Part shown: positions 16,209 through 20,614 of the stretch, one piece after another
How the letters are laid out: each line of letters starts with the position of its first letter
Numbering within the stretch: the first letter of the stretch is position 1
Assembly (NCBI GenBank): GCA_949128015.1
Contig: CASBRC010000203.1
Coordinates: 1 to 20,614, forward strand
DNA length: 20,614 bases
Direction: 5' to 3'
DNA from: Synechococcales cyanobacterium PMM_0003
GTDB lineage: Bacteria; Cyanobacteriota; Cyanobacteriia; Pseudanabaenales; Pseudanabaenaceae
Translations under genes and position numbers: made by a program
The notes under the pieces: generated by a model
Databases searched by the model: none
What the model saw: only the letters and a program-made list of their open reading frames with translations
Told to the model about the DNA's origin: nothing

Positions 16209-16242
16209 ATTAAAACAACTAATTTGTGCAGATTTTGTGCAA
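16209..16242 (-). promoter_or_regulatory. L box (RcaC-type site) with downstream -10, candidate light-regulated cpc promoter
   Basis: Read on the minus strand, 16242-16225 is TTGCACAAAATCTGCACA, which matches TTGCACA-N4-TTGCACA at 13 of 14 defined bases. This is the L box bound by RcaC in chromatic acclimation. The two half-sites have an 11-base period, as for OmpR/PhoB-type regulators. A -10-like TTTAAT (16214-16209) follows ten bases after the box, the geometry expected when an activator site replaces the -35. The predicted start is near 16202, giving a leader of about 160 bases. Confidence 0.65.
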
Positions 16243-16312
16243 AGAGAAGTTCACTCGATCTGGGGTTAAATCAAAAGGTTTAATAAAGATTTCAAACCTT
16301 TGTAAGGTAAGC

Positions 16313-16340
16313 ATTTTAAGGATTTATACTTAGTTGTCAA
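16313..16340 (-). promoter_or_regulatory. Candidate sigma-70 promoter upstream of cpcB
   Basis: On the minus strand a perfect -35 TTGACA (16340-16335) is followed after 16 bases by TAAAAT (16318-16313), 5/6 of the -10 consensus. The start would be near 16306, about 263 bases before cpcB, so the L box would lie in this transcript's leader. Downstream, AAAGGTTT/AAACCTTT (16274-16301) forms an inverted repeat. Confidence 0.5.
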
Positions 16341-16460
16341 ATGTTAACTATTTGTTTCATTTGATCTTATTTCTTTACATAAAGATTAATGACAAATTGA
16401 TTATTTGTAGACGTTTTACTTTATAGGAATTACCCATAGGTAAGTAAGTATAATCACTCA

Positions 16461-16491
16461 AAAAGAAGGAGCGCTTAGCGCTCCTTCTTTT
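16461..16491 (-). terminator. Terminator of pcyA, 14-bp perfect stem, TTA loop
   Basis: The arms at 16461-16474 and 16478-16491 are exact complements (AAAAGAAGGAGCGC) ending 12 bases from the pcyA stop. Partial complementarity extends outward. It separates pcyA from the cpc promoter region, so cpcBA probably has its own promoter. Confidence 0.75.
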
Positions 16492-16502
16492 GAGGTGATT
16501 GA

Positions 16503-17223
16503 TTAGGCTGCGTAATCAAATAACATCGTGGTCATATAACGCTCTGTCCATTCCGTGCCGAAGGACTTTTCAAGAACTCGTCGCGTTTTATCATTTTGCT
16601 GTTGCTTTTCGCAATAATAGCGCTGACCCGCCAGAATTTGCTCAATATCTAGAGATGAAGTTAACGGCTCTGTCGCTACTGCCAATTGGCAATGCAAAGT
16701 CAAATATTCACGCACTCTTTGTAAAAATAGAGCCTCTTCGCGATCGCCCATCGGACGCACAAACAAACAAAAATCTGAAAAAATATCGCCCCATGGCGGT
16801 AACTCGCGAGTCTGCTCAAACTTCATCTCAGGCAGACTTGACAAAGCGTTGTGGTAACTACGTGGTAAAGCGCGTTCGGGATGCACAGGAGATAAATCTG
16901 CGATCGCAGCGCTAATACTGCCACGTCCACCAACTAAGTCACATCCAAAAATGGGGATACCATATTTAGGATTAGGAAACATCACACAGTGCAGAATATC
17001 TAACCCACTTCCAACTCTGGCTAGCTCCAAGTGCAACTTCCGAAATTGTGGAGTGCTATAGCAATGATTTTCAATGATGAGGCGTTCACATTCTAAAGCC
17101 CCTTCAACATAGCCAAGATCTTCTGGAACTTGATAATCCGATAAATCTAAATTTTCTTGCCATACAGTTGGCTAGATCGCGAATTAGGGGGTATTGTTGC
17201 TCTCGTAGCGATGTTTCTGTCAT
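16503..17223 (-). pseudogene. pcyA: Phycocyanobilin:ferredoxin oxidoreductase PcyA, frame-disrupted near the 5' end
   Basis: PcyA reduces biliverdin IXalpha to phycocyanobilin with ferredoxin, supplying the chromophore for phycocyanin. The C-terminal ~220 residues are clear: [20 protein letters not shown], then [21 protein letters not shown], then PIFGCDLV, ending [17 protein letters not shown]. The Glu, His and Asp that match catalytic Glu76, His88 and Asp105 of Synechocystis PcyA are present. The N-terminus (ATG 17223, [18 protein letters not shown]) is in another frame, and the frames meet near 17165-17175. Compared with the remembered Synechocystis protein, about 11 bases are missing between LA and W. 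Frame two has no ATG; a TTG at 17036 would lose Glu76. It may be a real lesion, a sequence error or frameshifting. It lies 23 bases after the regulator gene. Confidence 0.85.
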
Positions 17224-17246
17224 GTGATGTTAAATGTATGTAAATT

Positions 17247-18386
17247 TTAATTGTAAGCTCTAATTCGTTGTAGTCGATTATGAATTCGATTTGCTAGATC
17301 TATCGCTGCGATTGGTTTATATAAAAAGTCGTCTGCACCGACACTAAAAGCGAGGTTTTGTGTGTTTGCATCTGTAATTACACTTAGGAATAAAACTGGT
17401 AAACGCTGCCAGTCGGGATTGTTTCTTAGTGCTTGGCACAGTTCAAATCCATTCATTTGTGGCATATTCGCCTCTAGCACTAATACATCAGGTGATACTG
17501 CCTGTAATACTGACCAAAACTCTTGTGGATCTGCTAAGGTCGTGATTTTAAAATTCCAAGGCTTGAGTAGGTTTGGAAGCGATCGCAAAAGATCAATATC
17601 ATTATCCACAATCATTACCTTTGTAGCGATTTGAGAATTTGATTGTGGTAAATTAAATGAATTGGGAATAGAAGCCTTAATTTGGTTTGGCATTCCTATT
17701 TCAGGAGCTTTATCTGGCGCTTTTAGATAATAGCCTCGTCCATGAACGGTAACTATGAAATCTGATGGAGCGTCTGCGGCTACCAACTTATGACGCAATC
17801 GTCGAATATGCGATCGCACCGTCGCTTCTGACGGAAACTCATCGGAAGACCATAAGCGATCGAGAATCTCATCGGCACTGAGTAAATGTTGACTATCGCG
17901 AAGTAAAAGCTCTAACAACTCATATTCTTTATTTGTGAGTGTTAGTGGCTGATTATCGTAAGAAACTTCGCAAGTACTGGGATTGAGCAGTAAATCTCCC
18001 CAAACCAACAAAGGGATAGAGCTGGAATTACTCCGTCGCAATAAAGCCCGAATCCGCGCAATTAACTCTGGTACGTCAAAGGGCTTAACCACATAATCAT
18101 CTGCTCCAGCATCTAATCCACTTACCTTAGCTGTACTCGTATTTTGCGAGGACAGTAACATAATTGGCATAGTGTAGCCTTCCGCTCGAAAGCGCTGACA
18201 TAAGCGAAGACCATCTAGTTTTGGTAAAACAATGTCTAATATAATTAAGTCATACTCAAATGTCGAGCCATAAGTCCAACCCATTTCATCATCTTTGACC
18301 ACATCCACAATGTAGTGATTATCTGTCAGCTTCTTGGTTAAGATCGCAATTAATAATTCATCATCTTCTACAAGCAATATCTTCAT
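17247..18386 (-). CDS. RcaC-like response regulator: receiver, OmpR-type DNA-binding, second receiver
   Basis: Domains of the 379-residue product: receiver 1 (1-118) has Asp8/Asp9, phosphoacceptor Asp51 (LIILDIVLP) and Lys101 (VVKPF). An OmpR/PhoB winged helix (about 128-224) includes the recognition helix SEATVRSHIRRLRHKL and wing HGRGYYLK. A ~30-residue linker follows, then receiver 2 (about 256-375). Receiver 2 keeps Lys357 but has Glu305 where the phosphoacceptor Asp should be, and Asn262 in the acidic pair. RcaC, the chromatic acclimation regulator, has the same order but with an HPt domain before the last receiver, which is absent here. I chose ATG 18386 over TTG 18398 because MKILLVEDD is the normal receiver start. 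The next gene, pcyA, is 23 bases downstream, so they are probably cotranscribed. Confidence 0.9.
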   Translation of the reverse strand: MKILLVEDDELLIAILTKKLTDNHYIVDVVKDDEMGWTYGSTFEYDLIILDIVLPKLDGLRLCQRFRAEGYTMPIMLLSSQNTSTAKVSGLDAGADDYVVKPFDVPELIARIRALLRRSNSSSIPLLVWGDLLLNPSTCEVSYDNQPLTLTNKEYELLELLLRDSQHLLSADEILDRLWSSDEFPSEATVRSHIRRLRHKLVAADAPSDFIVTVHGRGYYLKAPDKAPEIGMPNQIKASIPNSFNLPQSNSQIATKVMIVDNDIDLLRSLPNLLKPWNFKITTLADPQEFWSVLQAVSPDVLVLEANMPQMNGFELCQALRNNPDWQRLPVLFLSVITDANTQNLAFSVGADDFLYKPIAAIDLANRIHNRLQRIRAYN

Positions 18387-18471
18387 GATTTTTAACAATC
18401 CAGCATTTTGACAATCTGATCGGGTAGATTAAGGGAATTAAAAGGTTTGGTAATTACCTCACTCCTAGATC

Positions 18472-18570
18472 TTTACAGCAAATCCCGAACAAACCCACCA
18501 CTAGATTTTTTGTGCGAAGCGGGGCTTTTACAAAAAATCTTGGTTTGGTTTGATTGCAATCTGCTGTAAA
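18472..18570. repeat. Stem-loop in the gene-free stretch between the regulator and the TA island
   Basis: The inner arms AGATTTTTTGT (18503-18513) and ACAAAAAATCT (18530-18540) are exact complements around a 16-base loop containing GCGAAGC. Outer arms TTTACAGCA (18472-18480) and TGCTGTAAA (18562-18570) also match. The rest of 18399-18647 holds nothing I can name. The region lies between divergent transcription units, so it must contain promoters for both sides, but none is clear. Confidence 0.5.
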
Positions 18571-18647
18571 TTGCCTTCTTTGTGAATTCTGAGCTTTAGC
18601 TAATGGGTTGAGTAGAGGTAGGGTATTATCCCTAGCACATCTCATTT

Positions 18648-18680
18648 AGATCGCTCAACTAAAAAGCTTGTAAAATATGG
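18648..18680 (+). repeat. 33-bp element upstream of DUF433 antitoxin locus, copy 1
   Basis: These 33 bases match 19821-19853 with two substitutions and include CAACTAAAAAGCTTGTAA. The copy ends 22 bases before the ATG at 18703. The second copy lies 42 bases before vapB. A shared promoter or leader, or a leftover of duplication, would explain it; a TAAAAT hexamer (18671-18676) could be a -10. Confidence 0.7.
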
Positions 18681-18702
18681 AAATGCTATAGGTCAGGACA
18701 TT

Positions 18703-18994
18703 ATGAAAGTTGCGATTGATCGCTATATTGAACTTTACGCCTGATGTTCGCGGTGGTAAGCCTCGGATTGCGGGGCGGCGAATTGCGATCGCTTATTTGC
18801 AATTGGGGCAGACGCTGGAAGAGGTGGCGGTGGAGTATGACCTGACTTTGGCTGAGGTATATGCGGCGATGTCGTTTTATTATGATAATAAGGTTGCCAT
18901 TGATGAGAGCATTCAAGTATCTGAGGCTTTTACAGACTCTTTGCGTCCAATGTATCCTTCTCTTTTGCAAGAAAAAATCTATGATCACGCTTGA
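18703..18994 (+). pseudogene. DUF433 antitoxin-like gene with a single-base frameshift
   Basis: The native start is ATG 18703 with AGGA at 18695-18698, giving MKVAIDRYIELYA and then TGA at 18742. In the +1 frame, protein similarity continues from 18737: TPDVRGGKPRIAGRRIAIAY, then LQLGQTLEEVAVEYDLTLAEVYAAM, a DUF433 domain. One extra T in the TTT at 18734-18736 explains the break; removing it would give IELTPDVRGGKP, the family's usual N-terminus. DUF433 proteins are commonly antitoxins paired with PIN-like DUF5615 toxins. No toxin gene follows this copy directly, so it would be an orphan. A homopolymer sequencing error is a real alternative. Confidence 0.75.
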
Positions 18995-19017
18995 AAAAAG
19001 ATTGAATGAATTAAAAC

Positions 19018-19311
19018 ATGAGTATTACTGCAACTGTTTATCCTTATATTTCTGCTAGCCCTGATATTGCTGGTGGCGTGCCGATAGTTTCTGGTACGAG
19101 AGTGACTGTGCGGCGGATTGCTGGCTATTATCAAATGGGAATGAATGTAGATGAGATCTTGAGTGCGCTTTCACATTTACGTCCTTCTCAAGTGCATTCG
19201 GCTCTTGCCTATTATTTCGATCATCAAGAAGAAATCGAAAAGGATTTAGAGGAGTCTTCTAATATTGAGTATTGGAAGAGTCAAGCGTTAGTTCATCCTA
19301 AAGCGGTTTGA
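19018..19311 (+). CDS. DUF433 antitoxin
   Basis: The 97-residue product has the DUF433 pattern (SPDIAGGVPIVSGTRVTVRRI, then MNVDEILSALSHLRPSQVHSALAYYFDH), a small winged-helix-like fold. It is followed after four bases by the DUF5615 toxin gene, the usual order for this toxin-antitoxin type. It probably binds the toxin and autoregulates the operon. The acidic tail (EEIEKDLEESSNIEYW) may be the toxin-binding part. ATG start; weak ribosome-binding site. It is more diverged from the frameshifted copy at 18703 than a recent duplicate would be. Confidence 0.85.
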   Translation: MSITATVYPYISASPDIAGGVPIVSGTRVTVRRIAGYYQMGMNVDEILSALSHLRPSQVHSALAYYFDHQEEIEKDLEESSNIEYWKSQALVHPKAV

Positions 19312-19315
19312 GGCA

Positions 19316-19657
19316 ATGGCTAAGGTTAAGTTGTTGCTAGATGAAGATGTGCAGCTTGATTTGGCTTCGGCTTTACGGAAGCGGGGATATGATGCTGTTC
19401 ATATTCAGGAGTTGTCTCGAAAAGGACGGAGCGATCGCGAACAAATTGAGTATGCAGTTGAGCAGGAAAGTTGTATATTTACGTTCAATGTGAAGGATTT
19501 TGTTTTGTTGCATAATGATTATGTAATCGCGGAAAAAGAACATTTTGGGGTTATTGTGTCGCCACAGTTGCCGATAGGTGAGGCTTTACGCAGGTTATTA
19601 GCTTTGTTGCAAAGAAATTCTCGCGAGTCGATGAGAAATATGTTGGAATTTCTATAA
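19316..19657 (+). CDS. DUF5615 PIN-like toxin
   Basis: The 113-residue product starts MAKVKLLLDEDVQLDLASAL, with the acidic cluster Asp9-Glu10-Asp11 of PIN-like nucleases, then GYDAVHIQELSRKGRSDREQI and the second motif IFTFNVKDFVLLHND. DUF5615 proteins are predicted RNases acting as toxins with DUF433 partners. The typical second motif reads T-x-D-x-DF; here it is TFNVKDF, so one acid is replaced by Asn, which could weaken activity. GAGG overlapping the upstream stop codon gives translational coupling to the antitoxin. Confidence 0.85.
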   Translation: MAKVKLLLDEDVQLDLASALRKRGYDAVHIQELSRKGRSDREQIEYAVEQESCIFTFNVKDFVLLHNDYVIAEKEHFGVIVSPQLPIGEALRRLLALLQRNSRESMRNMLEFL

Positions 19658-19694
19658 ATGGATGTTGAGATTAGCTCGTAGTCCTGAAAAACAA

Positions 19695-19730
19695 TTTTTT
19701 CCTTTTTCCTTTCTACTTTTTCCTTGAACC
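19695..19730. repeat. 36-bp direct repeat, left copy flanking vapBC
   Basis: This C/T-rich tract (TTTTTTCC, then TTCTACTTTTTCCTTGAACC) is identical over 36 bases to 20579-20614. The two copies bracket the LRR-like fragment and the vapBC pair. Confidence 0.9.
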
Positions 19731-19731
19731 T

Positions 19732-19863
19732 ATGACAGACGCAGAGTTATTGGGGATAATCGCAAGAGCCGATCGCAAAGACTAGACTGAACTCGATTTG
19801 TTAGAAAAAAAATATTTGGCAGATCGCGCAACTAAAAAGCTTGTAATATATGGCTACATCTGA
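19732..19863 (+). pseudogene. Truncated N-terminus resembling a cyanobacterial leucine-rich-repeat protein
   Basis: From ATG 19732 the frame reads MTDAELLGIIARADRKD, then TAG (19783), then TELDLLEKKYLADRATKKLV and TGA at 19861. The opening, up to TELDL, resembles the first residues of cyanobacterial LRR and Roco proteins (typically xxxELLxIIxxAxxxxxTELDLS). Only about 43 codons remain, with an internal stop, so it would be a dead remnant. It starts two bases after the 36-bp repeat and its 3' part contains the 33-bp element. Confidence 0.4.
19821..19853 (+). repeat. 33-bp element upstream of vapB, copy 2
   Basis: It matches 18648-18680 at 31 of 33 bases. It lies 42 bases upstream of the vapB ATG, and TAATAT (19844-19849) could be a -10. 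No clear -35 at the right spacing was found. Confidence 0.7.
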
Positions 19864-19895
19864 AGTTTTTGCAAGATATCAACAAGGTTAAGGCA

Positions 19896-20153
19896 ATGAC
19901 AATTTTAGAAAAAGCTGTGATTAAGATGCAGCAGTTACCGATAGATCGTCAGCATCAGGTATTGAAATTTATTGAATTTCTCACATTTGATTTGGGCGAT
20001 CGCCAAGCCGCAAAGGTTGAAGAAGTTCTATTAAAGCAAGATAGGTCTGTTGTTTCTTGTTATGACCTGACCAAAAAATGGATTGGCATTGCAGATGATT
20101 TGCCTGAAGACCTCTCTGTGAATAAGAAGTACATGGATGGTTATGGAGCGTGA
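19896..20153 (+). CDS. vapB: VapB-type antitoxin, DUF2281-like
   Basis: The 85-residue product (MTILEKAVIKMQQLPIDRQHQVLKFIEFL) resembles the short helical antitoxins of the DUF2281 type, in which LP-x-x-x-x-QEVLDFIEFL is typical. I chose ATG 19896 with AAGG about nine bases upstream; TTG 19869 is in frame but unsupported. Its TGA overlaps the GTG of vapC by three bases (GTGA), which indicates translational coupling. The acidic C-terminal part (ADDLPEDLSVNKKYMDGYG) is the likely toxin-binding segment. Confidence 0.75.
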   Translation: MTILEKAVIKMQQLPIDRQHQVLKFIEFLTFDLGDRQAAKVEEVLLKQDRSVVSCYDLTKKWIGIADDLPEDLSVNKKYMDGYGA

Positions 20154-20563
20154 GAAGTCAGAATATAATTTTGGATACTAGTGTTTTAGTTGCTTTGATC
20201 AATAGAAGCGATCCGAATCACGCTTGGGCGGTGCGGGAATGGACGCAGCTTAAGCCGCCTGTATTGACTTGTGAGGCGGTGATTTCTGAGACTTGTTTTT
20301 TGCTGAAGCGAAAATATTTGATTGAGGCTGTTTTTGAGATGATTGAAGTGGGGGCGATCGCGATCGCTTTTAATCTGCAAGAGGAGATAAGTAACATTCG
20401 TGTACTAATGGGACGTTATGAGTCTGTACCAATGTCGTTTGCGGATGCTTGTTTGGTGAGGATGGCTGAGCAAATATTAAATAGCGCGGTGATGACGCTG
20501 GATAGCGATTTTAAAATTTATCGCAAACACCGTAATGAAGAGATTCCCGTAATCCAACCCTAA
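20150..20563 (+). CDS. vapC: VapC-type PIN-domain RNase toxin
   Basis: The 137-residue product has the PIN fold motifs: Asp9 in IILDTSVLVALI, Glu47 in TCEAVISETCFLL, Asp99 in SFADACLVRMAE and Asp118/Asp120 in TLDSDFKIY. VapC toxins cut tRNA or rRNA in a Mg-dependent way until bound by VapB; which RNA is cut cannot be read from sequence. All acidic residues are intact, so it should be active. The GTG start overlaps the vapB stop. The 36-bp repeat follows 15 bases after the stop. Confidence 0.88.
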   Translation: MRSQNIILDTSVLVALINRSDPNHAWAVREWTQLKPPVLTCEAVISETCFLLKRKYLIEAVFEMIEVGAIAIAFNLQEEISNIRVLMGRYESVPMSFADACLVRMAEQILNSAVMTLDSDFKIYRKHRNEEIPVIQP

Positions 20564-20578
20564 TATTCCTTCTTCCCA

Positions 20579-20614
20579 TTTTTTCCTTTTTCCTTTCTAC
20601 TTTTTCCTTGAACC
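20579..20614. repeat. 36-bp direct repeat, right copy at window edge
   Basis: It is identical to 19695-19730 over 36 bases and reaches the last base of the window, so the repeat may be longer. In the left copy the next bases are TATGACAGA; whether the match continues here cannot be seen. Confidence 0.9.

Noticed and set aside
16499..16915. Plus-strand 138-codon frame opposite pcyA.
   Set aside because: It is the antisense shadow of a well-recognised PcyA coding region.
17036..17223. PcyA starting at TTG 17036 as an intact short protein.
   Set aside because: It would lack the Glu76 equivalent and the first strands of the fold, while strong PcyA similarity continues upstream in the same frame to about 17169.
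18454..18645. Minus-strand 63-codon frame upstream of the regulator.
   Set aside because: It covers the stem-loop arms at 18503-18540, has no ribosome-binding site and has no recognisable motif.
19695..20614. CRISPR array reading of the two 36-bp repeats.
   Set aside because: Only two copies, 884 bases apart, with genes between and no spacer-length periodicity.

Overview
The window comes from a filamentous or unicellular cyanobacterium, probably Pseudanabaena-like. It has a complete phycocyanin operon, many GCGATCGC (HIP1) octamers such as those near 917, 6002 and 8464, a PcyA-type bilin reductase gene, and a TPM-domain protein of the Psb32 type. The genus is inferred from the overall style, not proven.

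Layout. Bases 1-850 hold no convincing gene. They carry a compact cluster of nine exact DnaA boxes (206-411) beside AT-rich DNA, which I read as the chromosomal replication origin. Next come psb32 (+), a long low-complexity cyanobacterial protein of unknown function (-), a small DUF4079-like membrane protein (-), a very large STAND NTPase with 14 WD40 repeats (+), a prohibitin/Band-7 gene (+), pyrE (-) and a small secreted protein (+). Most gaps hold long, usually perfect hairpins, many with a GC-TTN-GC apex.

Bases 12471-18386 form the light-harvesting region, all on the minus strand. In transcription order it is: an RcaC-like response regulator, pcyA, then cpcB-cpcA-rod linker-rod linker-cpcD. 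The cpcB leader contains a 13/14 match to the L box (TTGCACA-N4-TTGCACA), the known target of the chromatic acclimation regulator RcaC. The regulator gene 1.2 kb upstream has the order receiver, OmpR-type DNA-binding domain, receiver. It lacks the HPt domain of classical RcaC, and its second receiver has Glu in place of the phosphoacceptor Asp. This looks like a compact, self-contained chromatic acclimation unit. pcyA carries a frame disruption near its 5' end.

Bases 18640-20614 are a toxin-antitoxin island on the plus strand. It holds a frameshifted orphan DUF433 antitoxin, an intact DUF433/DUF5615 pair, a broken leucine-rich-repeat-like fragment, and a VapB/VapC pair flanked by an exact 36-bp direct repeat. 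A 33-bp element lies upstream of both antitoxin loci.

Functional calls rest on motifs and family knowledge read by eye; no searches were run.
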